This document shows positions 17,500 through 27,072 of a DNA stretch of 64,000 nucleotides, piece by piece. A program made the position numbers and the translations under genes. The notes under the pieces were generated by a model, which searched no databases, had not been told where the DNA came from, and was given only the letters and a program-made list of their open reading frames with translations. Position 1 is the first letter of the stretch, and each line of letters begins with the position of its first letter. Source of the DNA: Saprospiraceae bacterium (GTDB lineage: Bacteria > Bacteroidota > Bacteroidia > Chitinophagales > Saprospiraceae); assembly GCA_016710625.1 (NCBI GenBank), contig JADJVK010000002.1:124001-188000 (forward strand), in the 5' to 3' direction.

Positions 17500-18864
17500 T
17501 CAATTCGCTTTTTTAAATTGAATTTTAAAAATATTCCCTATATTCTGATTATTTCGAATGCTTAATTTTGCTTCATGTGTATTCAAAATAGTGGCAACTA
17601 AAGACAAACCAATACCAAATCCTTTTATTTTTTTAGTTTCTTCACTTCGATAAAAAGGTTTGAAAATTTGTTCTTTTTCATCTTCTTGGATAATTCTTGC
17701 GGAGTCTTTTATTTCAACTGAAATCAATTGTTCTGTCTCTGAAAATACGCTGATGTTAGCTGTATTGTCTTTTGAAAATTTGCAAGCATTTTCTATTAAA
17801 TTTATGAGAGCAGTTTTAAGTAATGACTCATTTGCATTGACAATCAATTGATTCTGGTCTTCGGGCATACCTTCAGTTTCTACTTTGAAGTTGTATTTTG
17901 CATTTGTTTTACCCACTATCGATATCGCCTGCCATACTAATTCATCAATTCGTAAATTCCCGAACAGTATTTTATCAGATTTTGCAGAAATCCTTGCCAG
18001 ATCCATTAATTGAGTTGAGGTGTGCTCCAGTTCAGTCGCTTCTAGAAGTACATTTTCTAAACAATTTTTATATTCTTGTTCCGATCTATTTTTAGTAAGA
18101 TTGACTTGAATGGAAGAAATGATAGATGCTAATGGGTTTCTTAATTCATGGGAAACATTAGATAAAAAACCTTTTTGGATATTGAATGCATCTTCAATTC
18201 TATCTAAAAGTCTATTAAAAGTAATAGACAGTCTTGATAATTCATCTTTATTTTTATCTACATGTAATCTTTTGGATAAATCACTGGGCAAAATATTATC
18301 AATTTCATTCATTGTTTTGGTGATAGGGTGGAGAGCTTTGTTTGAAAAATAATATCCACCAAGTGCTGTAAATGCCAGAAATATGAAAAAAGTCATAATT
18401 AAGATATTTCTTAATCTCACTAATTCTTCTGACATAATCATTCCCTTTGCTATGATTATCAGTTCTTTACCAAAATTTGTTGTATATTTAATACCTATAG
18501 CATCGTAGGTACCCAATTTGAATTTGTATTCACCATTTTTTAAAATGGATTTTAAAGTTTGCTCACTTATTTCATTCTCACTATTGAAGGAAAATAGTTT
18601 TTTTAACTGTGTATTGTAAATTAGAATATTATCTCTTGTGGGTAAAATGCCTAAGTCTTCTTCATTTTTTTGGCCAAATTCCAAAATCTCTGGTTTGTTT
18701 TTAGATAGCATTGCAACTGTCATTAATGCTTTGGATTGCAATGACTTGTAGTACTCAGACTTTACATGATTGCTGAAGTTGTAATAGATAAAAAACAAGG
18801 ACGACAATAATAAGAATGCTGTTATGGCAATAAACCATAGCGTCAATCTAGTTCTTATTTGCAT
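17500..18864 (-). CDS. Membrane sensor histidine kinase with degenerate G1 box
   Basis: 454 residues: TM1 (~9-28), a periplasmic sensor of about 120 residues, TM2 (~153-175), HAMP, HisKA with FLSNVSHELRNPLASI (phospho-His ~240), then HATPase_c with N box LINLIENACKFS and G2-type GFGIGLSLV. The G1 box, normally DxGxGI, reads DSARII, so both glycines are lost; this is not explained by a local frameshift because the flanking sequence stays in frame. The response regulator gene ends 2 nt before this start codon, so the two form a typical OmpR-type pair. The signal sensed is unknown. Confidence 0.9.
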   Translation of the reverse strand: MQIRTRLTLWFIAITAFLLLSSLFFIYYNFSNHVKSEYYKSLQSKALMTVAMLSKNKPEILEFGQKNEEDLGILPTRDNILIYNTQLKKLFSFNSENEISEQTLKSILKNGEYKFKLGTYDAIGIKYTTNFGKELIIIAKGMIMSEELVRLRNILIMTFFIFLAFTALGGYYFSNKALHPITKTMNEIDNILPSDLSKRLHVDKNKDELSRLSITFNRLLDRIEDAFNIQKGFLSNVSHELRNPLASIISSIQVNLTKNRSEQEYKNCLENVLLEATELEHTSTQLMDLARISAKSDKILFGNLRIDELVWQAISIVGKTNAKYNFKVETEGMPEDQNQLIVNANESLLKTALINLIENACKFSKDNTANISVFSETEQLISVEIKDSARIIQEDEKEQIFKPFYRSEETKKIKGFGIGLSLVATILNTHEAKLSIRNNQNIGNIFKIQFKKAN

Positions 18865-18866
18865 AT

Positions 18867-19544
18867 TTATTGCGGATTAAAAACATATCCGACACCAAAT
18901 TTAGTATGTATAAGCTTCTTGTCAAAGCCTTTATCTAATTTATTTCTTAAATAATTGACATATACCTCCACGACATTGGTTCCTGTGTCGAAATCTACAT
19001 CCCATACATTTTCCGAAATTTCTTGTTTTGGGAGTACCCTACCTTCATTTTTGATAAAATATTCAAGTAGTCGAAATTCTTTAGGCGTTAGTTCAATATT
19101 TACCTGATTTCTTTGAATTGTTTTATTGTCAAAATTAATATGTAAATCATGGATATTCAATAATCTAGATACATTTTTCTGTGCATGATTTCTTCGATCC
19201 AAAGCTTTTATTCTAGCTAAAAACTCACTAAATGCAAATGGCTTTGTTAAATAATCATCACCTCCCACTTCAAACCCAATCACTTTATCTTCCACATTAT
19301 CTAGAGCTGAAATAATCAATATAGGCACACTGTTTCCAATCGATCGGATATAACTACAGAGCTCAAGACCACTAATCTCAGGCATCATGACATCTAAAAC
19401 AATTACATCATAGCCGTTTTGTTCAAATAATTCCTTTCCAATTTTACCATTATTAGCAATATCAACTTGTATATTGTTTTCTTCCAGCCCTTGCTTTAAA
19501 GACTGAGCCATACCAGATTGATCTTCCACTAACAATAATTTCAT
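18867..19544 (-). CDS. OmpR/PhoB-family response regulator
   Basis: 225 residues. The receiver domain has the acidic pair VEDQ near the N-terminus, the phosphoacceptor Asp in VIVLDVMMPEISG (~residue 52), and the conserved Lys in YLTKPF. The C-terminal winged-helix DNA-binding domain is clear (LTPKEFRLLEYFIKNEGRVLP, VEVYVNYLRNKLD). It is first in an operon with the kinase and probably the PAP2/haloperoxidase gene. A TATATTTG box lies 24 nt upstream. Confidence 0.94.
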   Translation of the reverse strand: MKLLLVEDQSGMAQSLKQGLEENNIQVDIANNGKIGKELFEQNGYDVIVLDVMMPEISGLELCSYIRSIGNSVPILIISALDNVEDKVIGFEVGGDDYLTKPFAFSEFLARIKALDRRNHAQKNVSRLLNIHDLHINFDNKTIQRNQVNIELTPKEFRLLEYFIKNEGRVLPKQEISENVWDVDFDTGTNVVEVYVNYLRNKLDKGFDKKLIHTKFGVGYVFNPQ

Positions 19545-19568
19545 TTCAAGATTTGTGTTTAATTACCA

Positions 19569-19576
19569 CAAATATA
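19569..19576 (-). promoter_or_regulatory. -7 promoter box (TATATTTG) for the two-component operon
   Basis: Plus-strand CAAATATA reads TATATTTG on the minus strand, 24 nt upstream of the response regulator start. No good -33 element was seen. Confidence 0.35.
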
Positions 19577-19638
19577 ATGAATTTAGGGTTAATCACTTAT
19601 GTGGATACCTTTTCTAATTTGATTCTAATTAGTTGGTA

Positions 19639-22029
19639 TTATTTAGTTATAATTATTTTTCTATAAAAATAATTTGTATAATTTTTTCTATTAAATTTAA
19701 TAAAATATATCCCAGTTGTAAAATTTGAAATATTATAATTATTACCAGAATAATTTAATGGATTGATAATATTACCTATGCTATTTTGAAATGTTATATT
19801 GTAATCATTAGCATTTTCAATATTCAAATCACCATTTGATGGATTTGGATAAATTTGAATTGAATCAGATAAAATATTTTCATAATTTGCTGTAGATGTA
19901 ATTTTGCAATCAACTATTTTTGGGCTTTCTACAATATAATCTTCATTTAAATAATCCATTACATGATCTGACCATGCCCATAAAGTACCATTTTTTTTGA
20001 TTGCCATAGGTAATTCTCCTGCTGAAATATCTTTCCAATCATTATTTGGATCAATTTGAATTGGAACAATCGGACTATTGTAATTATCTATTCCACACAA
20101 CTCTCCTCTTCGATTGTCAAGCCATCCCCAAATCGTACCATCTTCTTTTAACGCCAAAATATAAAAGCTTGATGCTGAAACTTTAAGCCATCCTACATTG
20201 CTTTTTAATTTTGTAGGAATGTATTTGTCAATTGCAGTGCTATCTCCTAATTCATAATTTTTATTATATCCCCAAACCCATAAGCTACCATCATTTTTTA
20301 TTGCATAAAAAGAAGATGAGTTTCCGAAAATGTTTTTCCAATCTGATTCATTTCCTAATTGAACTGGAACTTTAGTTGATACGGTAGGGTCAATTCCAAT
20401 AATACCTTTTGTGGAATTCTCTCCCCATATCCATAAAGTACCATCATTTTTTATCGCAAGAATATTTCCATTTGTACAATTTAAAGTTTTCCAATCTTTA
20501 TCAGAACCTACTTGGGTTGGAATATTTTTATCAATTGTATTTCCTATTCCTAATTGTCCAAAAAAATTGCTTCCCCATGTCCATAAAGTACCATCTATTT
20601 TAATACCTGCTGAAATTTGATAATTATTTGAAATTATTTTCCAATCTGTATCATTATTTATTTTTAGCGGTTTATTAGAATCCATGTTGTTTCCAACTCC
20701 TAATCCACCATATGTATTATCTCCCCAAGACCATAAAGTCCCATCATTTTTTAAAGCCAAAGTATGATCATTTAATGTGAAATCAATCCAATTATCACTC
20801 ATATTCAGCTGGGTTAGATTTTTAATATTTATATTGTTTCCATTTCCTAGTTCGCCATCAGAATTTTCTCCAAAACCAAATAATAACCCATTTTCTTTTA
20901 ATGCAATTACTGAATAACTGTTAGAAATAACCTTTTTCCAATCAGTATCTGGATGGATTTGTATTGGTTTTCCGTCATACAATTTTCTATTTTGACCACA
21001 TTGCCCAAAGTAATCATTACCCCAACAAAATATTGAGCCATCATTTTTCAGACCAATAATATGGTAGTAAAATGAATTTATATTTACCCAACTATTTGAA
21101 CCATCGATTTTTGTGATAGTATCAGACTTAAAATCTCTTCCCCATCCCCAAATATCTCCGTTATTATCAATTGCATAAGCATTAATATAATCCATACTTA
21201 CAACTTTCCAATTATTATTAGTTCCAATTTTTATTGGATTACAAATTGTTCCACCTTTGTTTTGAGGACCTAGTTGACCACTTAAATTCATTCCCCAACC
21301 CCAAATTGAGTTATCATCTTTTAATGCAAGTGTTGTAAATGTACTAATACATATAGATTTCCATTTATCGTTTCCGATTTTGGTTGGGCTATAAAAAGTA
21401 TTCATTATTCCATTTCCTAACTGACAATGATCTCCATTCCCCCACATCCATAAAGAACCATCATTTTTGATTGCTGCAGAATTGTAGAATCCAGAACAAA
21501 TTATTTTCCAATCTAAATCTTTTCCTATTTGTATTGGCAGTTTTTGATAATTATTACTATTATTACCAATTTGTCCTCTAAAATTATCTCCCCAAGCCCA
21601 AAGTGAACCATCACTTTTGATTGCTAAGGTATGCCTATAACCTGCACTTATTTTTTTCCAATTATAATCAATTCCAATTCTTTTTGGTTGTATAATTAGA
21701 GCAGTTATTGTATCAGCTAGTTGCCAATAATCATTTTTTCCCCATCCCCATAAACTACCATCTTGTTTGATAGCTAATGTGAATCCATCTCCTGACGAAA
21801 TTTCAGACCAATCTAAATCAGACCCAATTTGAGTAGGAATATTTTTACTTATTAAAGTTCCATCCCCAAGTGAGCCATCCCTATTATAGCCCCAACACCA
21901 GAGGCTACCATCATTTTTTATTGCAAAAGTTTGTGAACAACCTGCTGAAATTGATTTCCAACAATTTTGGGCATTGATATTTTGTAAAAAAATTATTAAG
22001 AAAAATAATTGTGAAATACATGTTTTCAT
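19639..22029 (-). CDS. Secreted RCC1-repeat (beta-propeller) protein with T9SS type A sorting domain
   Basis: 796 residues. A signal peptide (MKTCISQLFFLIIFLQNINAQ) is followed by about fourteen RCC1-like repeats of ~47-53 residues, each with the core IKxDGSLWxWGxNxxGQLG. The repeats run from ~residue 25 to ~700. RCC1 repeats form seven-bladed propellers, so fourteen would build two. The last ~75 residues are a T9SS sorting domain (SIQIYPNPSNGDLNIEN, then GIYFIKF near the end and KIIITK). The protein is therefore expected to be exported and attached at, or released from, the cell surface. The ligand is unknown. The repeats cause periodic DNA similarity (plus-strand CCATAAAGTACCATCATTTT). Confidence 0.9.
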   Translation of the reverse strand: MKTCISQLFFLIIFLQNINAQNCWKSISAGCSQTFAIKNDGSLWCWGYNRDGSLGDGTLISKNIPTQIGSDLDWSEISSGDGFTLAIKQDGSLWGWGKNDYWQLADTITALIIQPKRIGIDYNWKKISAGYRHTLAIKSDGSLWAWGDNFRGQIGNNSNNYQKLPIQIGKDLDWKIICSGFYNSAAIKNDGSLWMWGNGDHCQLGNGIMNTFYSPTKIGNDKWKSICISTFTTLALKDDNSIWGWGMNLSGQLGPQNKGGTICNPIKIGTNNNWKVVSMDYINAYAIDNNGDIWGWGRDFKSDTITKIDGSNSWVNINSFYYHIIGLKNDGSIFCWGNDYFGQCGQNRKLYDGKPIQIHPDTDWKKVISNSYSVIALKENGLLFGFGENSDGELGNGNNINIKNLTQLNMSDNWIDFTLNDHTLALKNDGTLWSWGDNTYGGLGVGNNMDSNKPLKINNDTDWKIISNNYQISAGIKIDGTLWTWGSNFFGQLGIGNTIDKNIPTQVGSDKDWKTLNCTNGNILAIKNDGTLWIWGENSTKGIIGIDPTVSTKVPVQLGNESDWKNIFGNSSSFYAIKNDGSLWVWGYNKNYELGDSTAIDKYIPTKLKSNVGWLKVSASSFYILALKEDGTIWGWLDNRRGELCGIDNYNSPIVPIQIDPNNDWKDISAGELPMAIKKNGTLWAWSDHVMDYLNEDYIVESPKIVDCKITSTANYENILSDSIQIYPNPSNGDLNIENANDYNITFQNSIGNIINPLNYSGNNYNISNFTTGIYFIKFNRKNYTNYFYRKIIITK

Positions 22030-22131
22030 AGAATTGAATTTTTTTACAAAGTTAAAGGCAATTTATATTACGTTGTTGGCATTTTTCAATAAAAACATAT
22101 ATTTATTTTGCTAATATTAAGAAATATTTAG

Positions 22132-22174
22132 AAAAAAAAAGCCAACTCAAATTTTAATCAAGTTGGCTTTTTTT
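22132..22174 (-). terminator. Intrinsic terminator downstream of the AsmA-like gene
   Basis: GCCAACT (22141-22147) pairs with AGTTGGC (22161-22167), flanked by an A run at 22132-22140 and a T run at 22168-22174. It follows the minus-strand gene ending at 22183. The symmetrical A/T flanks could let it work in both directions. Confidence 0.75.
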
Positions 22175-22182
22175 AGAGGTTT

Positions 22183-25100
22183 TTATCTCCCCCCTTTTTT
22201 ATCTTTCTTAAATGGATTCCATTTATCTAACTTATCTTTCACTTTATCAACCTCTCCTTTGGCTTTATCACCAACTGTTTTATCTAAAATTTCACCTGCC
22301 TTATCACCGACTTTATCTTTTACTTCTTGCTTCGCTTTATTCAGCAATTCATCTGCTTTTTGCTTGGCTACAACAGATGCCGAGTCAATTGCTTTTTGTT
22401 TCATTTCTTCCGCTTTCTGCTTTGCTTTGTCAAGTTCTTTGTTTGCAACCGTTTTTATAGAGTCTATCGCTTTATTTGCTTGATTTTTGATTTCATCTTT
22501 TACTACTTCTGTAGTTCCTTTTCCCTCAGTTCCCAATAATTTCATTTTCACTTTTGGGCTAGTCATTGTCCCACCAAGGTTAAATAAAACATTCACATAC
22601 TCACCCATATTCAAATTAACACCAAGTTTGGAAGCTTCAGATCCCAAAGCATTCAAACCTGTATTTACAGCTCCTAAACCATTCTTATCAAATAATTTAC
22701 GAGGTATTTTTGCTTTTATATTATAATCCATATCATTTGTCAAACTGTGCTTTCCACCTATTTTCAATCCAATATCATTCAATTGTTTGTCAAATTCTTT
22801 TATTTCTACCACTCCATTCACAATATCAAACCAGTTTTTGGTATCTTTCAAATCAAGACCATTTAATTCTTTCACCCCAACTAAGCTAGAAACACTTTCT
22901 AATGGTTTAAAACCTTTTAAAGTTCCAGCCAAAGTTTGAAGGAAACCACTAGCCGAAAGTGAATTGAAATCAGGGACCATTCCATTGCCCATATTTCCCT
23001 CCATTATCATTGAAGTATTGAATTTTCCATCAATATATTGGGCAATTGGAGCCAAAGATTTTACAGTATTTAAATAATTGAAAGCTTCTTTATATACGAT
23101 GTTTTGTAAATCATATTTTAATGAAAATTTTGGCTTTTCTGGATTCACTGTACTATAAAGTCCTTGCATCTGAATATTTCCACCCAAACTATTGGTTTTC
23201 ATGTTTTCAATCCGAACCTCTTGATTTTGAATAGCCAAATCTCCTGTAAGATTGGATAATGTCATGTTGGTATAAATCAATTTATTGATATTACTGTGCA
23301 ATTTGACTGCAATATTTTTAGGTACAGGATAAGAACCTGCAGGAACTTCAGTTTTGGCAGGAGTTGCAGTTGCAGGTGCCATGAACTGGTTGACATCCAT
23401 ATAGTTCGACCTGAAATTCAGATCACCTTGTAGTACTTCATTGTCAAAAACATATCCAAAAAGATTGGACAAATATCCACTACCACCCATATCACTATTG
23501 CCGATATTCATCGAAAAGTCTTTGACATCCAATCTGTTAGAAGTCATATTTCCTTTAGCAACTACATTTTTTAATTCGTATTTATCATACACCATTTTAT
23601 TGACCGCTCCATCTAAAGTGAAATCAAAACGGTCAAATGGTCTTGTCGTACTTGCTACTGGAGCATCTTGTTGAACAACTGGCTTTGCTGGAGTTGGCTC
23701 TATCCATTCATTCATATCTATCAAATTTGAACGAACATTAAAGCTTCCAATCATCGTCTTTTTAGGTGAAAAATAGGCTAAAATATTATCCAATTTACCA
23801 GATCCTTTTATGTCAGATTTACCAAAAACAGCATCAATGTTTGGAATATTGACAACCGATGGGGTAAATGACATACTCATATTATTGATAACCATCATGG
23901 GTTTTCCTTTAGCTTGGTATCGCATTCCAGCTATGGAAAGTGTGCCATTACAATTTACTTGTTCGTATTGCTTTTGCTCTATTTGACTCATTTTTGCTTT
24001 CAAATTAATGTCTGCATTAATAATTCCGACAATAGTTTGAACACTTTCCATTGGGAAAGCCATTGACAATTCTGATAGGTTTAAAGTTCCTTTCGCTTTA
24101 GCATCAATATCGGGATTGCTGATAGGAGTTTTTAGTTTAAAAACAATATCCATTGGATTTTTTCCGATATTGAAATTTAATTTTGGTACATCAATCGTCA
24201 GTAAATCTAGATTGCTTCCACCAGGCAATTTAACGGCTGATTTCATGGCGATACTACTGATTCCCATGGGTAAAGAAGGGTATTTTACATTACCATTTTG
24301 AATTTCAGTATTCAACTCGAATGTTGGGTAAATTCCTTTTATTCCATCGTATTTTCCTTTTGAAAATCCATTGAAATTAAAAGTTCCATCTACTGCAACG
24401 TCTTTATAATTTTTGGTGTAAGCACCTGGGATAATGGAAAATAGATCTTTGAATTTGGAAGTCGGACTAGAGAATTTCAAATCCATTTCCATATCTTTTT
24501 CATTCATTTGCACCCAACCATCTGCTTTCAACATTAAATCATTCAATGCAATTTCATTTTCTTTCAAAGTGAATTTATTATTGATTAAATCTGCTTTCAC
24601 ATCTACTTTTGCATCTAGTCGATTGTTTTTCAAATATTGCATTCCACCACTTCTTACACTCAAACTATCAATAGTGGTTTTAGTCGTCAATTCTGTAATA
24701 TTGGAGCCTAAGTCACCTTTGCTTTTGTGATTTAACCCCCTAATGTCAGCTTTCATATTGGACAATCGATTGTCATACAATATTTTACAATCAGTAATGG
24801 TGAAACTTTTGAGTTCGATAACCATTTTGGAAGGCTCGGAGGGAGCACTAGGTTTGGTGATGACGTAATTTGCAGTGCTATCTTCCAAAACGATAGCTGT
24901 AATATTTGGTTTTTCTAAATGAAATGACTTAATGGGTAAATTATTTTTACCACCGATTACATCCATAATATTGACGCCAACATCCACATTTTCAGCACTA
25001 AATAGTGGCACTTTATCAAATCTATCAATCCCAACCACAGAAATATCTTTCAATCGAATGCTCAGATTGGGAAAATCTCTGAAAACAGACAGACTTACGT

Positions 25101-25248
25101 CCTTGAAATCCAATTTTGCATTTAATTCTTTGTTAGCAGTGTCTTTAATAATGCCAATTACTTTGTCTTTGAAAAAGAAGGGAATAGCAATTCCAATAAT
25201 TATAAATAGTCCTAAAACTATACCTAATCCTTTAAGTATTTTTTTCAT
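22183..25248 (-). CDS. AsmA-like family envelope protein
   Basis: 1021 residues. One N-terminal membrane helix (GLGIVLGLFIIIGIAIPFFF) anchors a long beta-rich periplasmic domain with the AsmA pattern (VSLSVFRDFPNLSIRLKDISV, repeated 'IDMNEW/YMDVNQF' and 'DLNFRSN' style strands), characteristic of the large AsmA proteins of Bacteroidota. AsmA/TamB/YhdP-type proteins are thought to carry lipids between membranes or assist outer-membrane assembly. The last ~110 residues are a Lys/Asp/Ala-rich helical tail (KAKQKAEEMKQKAIDS, DKVKDKLDKWNPFKKD), probably a coiled coil or a membrane-surface region. It is transcribed alone, divergently from mnmH, with an 80-nt shared promoter region and a hairpin terminator at the 3' end. 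Confidence 0.85.
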   Translation of the reverse strand: MKKILKGLGIVLGLFIIIGIAIPFFFKDKVIGIIKDTANKELNAKLDFKDVSLSVFRDFPNLSIRLKDISVVGIDRFDKVPLFSAENVDVGVNIMDVIGGKNNLPIKSFHLEKPNITAIVLEDSTANYVITKPSAPSEPSKMVIELKSFTITDCKILYDNRLSNMKADIRGLNHKSKGDLGSNITELTTKTTIDSLSVRSGGMQYLKNNRLDAKVDVKADLINNKFTLKENEIALNDLMLKADGWVQMNEKDMEMDLKFSSPTSKFKDLFSIIPGAYTKNYKDVAVDGTFNFNGFSKGKYDGIKGIYPTFELNTEIQNGNVKYPSLPMGISSIAMKSAVKLPGGSNLDLLTIDVPKLNFNIGKNPMDIVFKLKTPISNPDIDAKAKGTLNLSELSMAFPMESVQTIVGIINADINLKAKMSQIEQKQYEQVNCNGTLSIAGMRYQAKGKPMMVINNMSMSFTPSVVNIPNIDAVFGKSDIKGSGKLDNILAYFSPKKTMIGSFNVRSNLIDMNEWIEPTPAKPVVQQDAPVASTTRPFDRFDFTLDGAVNKMVYDKYELKNVVAKGNMTSNRLDVKDFSMNIGNSDMGGSGYLSNLFGYVFDNEVLQGDLNFRSNYMDVNQFMAPATATPAKTEVPAGSYPVPKNIAVKLHSNINKLIYTNMTLSNLTGDLAIQNQEVRIENMKTNSLGGNIQMQGLYSTVNPEKPKFSLKYDLQNIVYKEAFNYLNTVKSLAPIAQYIDGKFNTSMIMEGNMGNGMVPDFNSLSASGFLQTLAGTLKGFKPLESVSSLVGVKELNGLDLKDTKNWFDIVNGVVEIKEFDKQLNDIGLKIGGKHSLTNDMDYNIKAKIPRKLFDKNGLGAVNTGLNALGSEASKLGVNLNMGEYVNVLFNLGGTMTSPKVKMKLLGTEGKGTTEVVKDEIKNQANKAIDSIKTVANKELDKAKQKAEEMKQKAIDSASVVAKQKADELLNKAKQEVKDKVGDKAGEILDKTVGDKAKGEVDKVKDKLDKWNPFKKDKKGGR

Positions 25249-25328
25249 TTAATTTAAATTCTAATTTAGATTAATGTAATAACGTTAATTTTGAGGAAAT
25301 TATTTAATAAAAGGACATATTTTTTCGA

Positions 25329-26354
25329 ATGCCTACAATAATTGACATAAAAGAATTTATTAATATCAGAAAAGATTTTTTGACAATCGATGTTCGGTCG
25401 CCGAAGGAATTTCTACAAGGTCACATCCCAGAAGCAGTGAACTTGCCCTTATTTAACGATACTGAAAGAGCAAAAGTAGGTACAATTTATAAGCAAATCA
25501 GTAAGGAGTCAGCTATCATAAAAGGATTGGAAATTGTTGGTCCAAAAATGAGTGGATTTGTGAAAAAAGTGAGCAAATGGTGCCCCAATAAAAAAGTAAT
25601 CGTGCATTGCTGGAGAGGTGGAAAAAGAAGTGGGAGTTTTGCTTGGCTTTTAGAATTGGTTGGTTTCGAAGTGTTTGTAATTGCTGGTGGCTATAAAAAG
25701 TATCGACAATATGTGTTAGAAAACCTAAAACAAATGCAATTGAATTTGATAGTTTTGGGTGGAAAAACAGGTAGCAGAAAGACGGAAATATTGAGAGGGT
25801 TGAAAGAAAATGGAGAGCAAATAATTGATTTAGAAGCAATTGCGAATCATAAAGGCTCCGCTTTTGGTTGGATTGGGGAAGCAAACCAGCCCTCGGTGGA
25901 GCATTTTGAAAATATGTTATTTCACACAATAGAGGCATTGGACATTACTAAAAGAGTTTGGGTGGAGAATGAAAGTAGATCAATTGGTTCTGTATTTATT
26001 CCTGAGGTTTTTTGGAATAACATGAAAAATAGCCCTCTGGTCAATATAAAAATTCCAGATCAAATAAGATTAGAGAAATTAGTAGCTGATTATGCTCAAT
26101 GTGGTAAAGAAGTTTTAATTCAGTCATTTAAGAAAATCGAAAAGAAAATTGGATACAATCATTTTAAAAGTGCAGTAGAATTTGTTGAAAATGAGGACTT
26201 TATCAGTGCTGCAAAAATTGCTTTAGCCTATTATGACAAAGCATATTTACATTCTTTACAAAATAATCCGACCCTTTCTAAATTGGATATTGACCTTGAT
26301 GGGGAAAATTTGGAGCAAAGTATTGATATATTAAAAAAAATTGAAAAGTTTTAA
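25329..26354 (+). CDS. mnmH: tRNA 2-selenouridine synthase MnmH (SelU)
   Basis: 341 residues. The N-terminal rhodanese domain (residues ~1-130) has TIDVRSPKEFLQGHIPEA and the active-site Cys in HCWRGGKRS. The C-terminal P-loop domain begins LIVLGGKTGSRKTEIL and contains WVENESRSIG. The enzyme replaces sulfur by selenium in the wobble 2-thiouridine of tRNAs, via a geranylated intermediate and selenophosphate. The Walker A motif reads GKTGSRKT where the family has GxTGSGKT, so the invariant Gly before Lys is Arg (AGA; one base from GGA). This could be a base error or a weakened ATP/phosphate site. SelD is expected elsewhere in the genome. Confidence 0.9.
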   Translation: MPTIIDIKEFINIRKDFLTIDVRSPKEFLQGHIPEAVNLPLFNDTERAKVGTIYKQISKESAIIKGLEIVGPKMSGFVKKVSKWCPNKKVIVHCWRGGKRSGSFAWLLELVGFEVFVIAGGYKKYRQYVLENLKQMQLNLIVLGGKTGSRKTEILRGLKENGEQIIDLEAIANHKGSAFGWIGEANQPSVEHFENMLFHTIEALDITKRVWVENESRSIGSVFIPEVFWNNMKNSPLVNIKIPDQIRLEKLVADYAQCGKEVLIQSFKKIEKKIGYNHFKSAVEFVENEDFISAAKIALAYYDKAYLHSLQNNPTLSKLDIDLDGENLEQSIDILKKIEKF

Positions 26355-26439
26355 TTTTATAACTTCAAATTTCTTAATATTCAATAAAAAAAAATATGTT
26401 TTTATTGAAATATGCAAAAAAACACCTGATTAGGCTTTG

Positions 26440-26447
26440 TATCTTTG
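26440..26447 (+). promoter_or_regulatory. -7 promoter box (TATCTTTG)
   Basis: TATCTTTG fits TAnnTTTG and lies 31 nt upstream of the ATG at 26479. Confidence 0.4.
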
Positions 26448-26478
26448 TGATATTATTTCAATTAAAAACTTTTCACCA

Positions 26479-27072
26479 ATGAAAAACTTTTTCTTTATTC
26501 TATTATTTTCTTTTTTTTCTATTCAATTGTTTGCACAACCTAAGGAAGGACAATGGGTAATTGGCACTATGTTTAATAGTTTTAATAATAATATCAACTC
26601 CTTTTTTGAGTCAAGTACTAATTTTGGATATACTCAGATTGATAACGATTCTAAATTATTTGCTATAAATTTAGCACCAAACATCAGTAAAATGATTACG
26701 GATAAATGGATGTTATCAGGAGACTTGATTATCAGTAACTTATCAGGAAAAGACATAAAATATACTGGAGTTGGATTAGGAGGAAGTACTAGATATTATC
26801 TCAAATTAAAAAAGTTTTCACCTTATCTTACCTTTGGTACTGGTTATCAAATTCATTCTATTAAATTTTTTGATTCAAGGAACTCAAAATCTTTTGTAAT
26901 AAAAGCTGGAATTGGTGGATCCTACTTTATTAATGAAAATGCTTCAATAGATGCTGTTTTACATTATGTTAGGGTAAATAACAACTCAAGTTTTATAAGA
27001 GACAATAGCAATAATGTAAGCAACATTGGCTTCAATTTTGGATTTTCAATTTTTTTTGGAGGGAAGAAATAA
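26479..27072 (+). CDS. Small outer-membrane beta-barrel protein
   Basis: 198 residues from the ATG at 26479, chosen because it begins a clean signal peptide (MKNFFFILLFSFFSIQLFAQ); an in-frame start 42 nt upstream would add a non-signal leader. The mature part is a run of amphipathic strands, with glycine/aromatic pairs and a final strand ending in Phe-Phe-Gly (GFNFGFSIFFGGKK), as in OmpW/OmpX-like eight-stranded barrels and the 'outer membrane beta-barrel' family of Bacteroidota. No function can be assigned. A TATCTTTG box lies upstream and a strong bidirectional terminator follows. Confidence 0.75.
   Translation: MKNFFFILLFSFFSIQLFAQPKEGQWVIGTMFNSFNNNINSFFESSTNFGYTQIDNDSKLFAINLAPNISKMITDKWMLSGDLIISNLSGKDIKYTGVGLGGSTRYYLKLKKFSPYLTFGTGYQIHSIKFFDSRNSKSFVIKAGIGGSYFINENASIDAVLHYVRVNNNSSFIRDNSNNVSNIGFNFGFSIFFGGKK

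Noticed and set aside
20400..21920. CRISPR-like or satellite repeats in plus-strand CCATAAAGTACCATCATTTT units
   Set aside because: They are the coding repeats of the RCC1 protein on the minus strand; spacing and sequence vary as expected for a protein repeat.
22163..25252. Several plus-strand reading frames opposite the AsmA-like gene
   Set aside because: Composition follows the antisense of a long real gene; no motifs.
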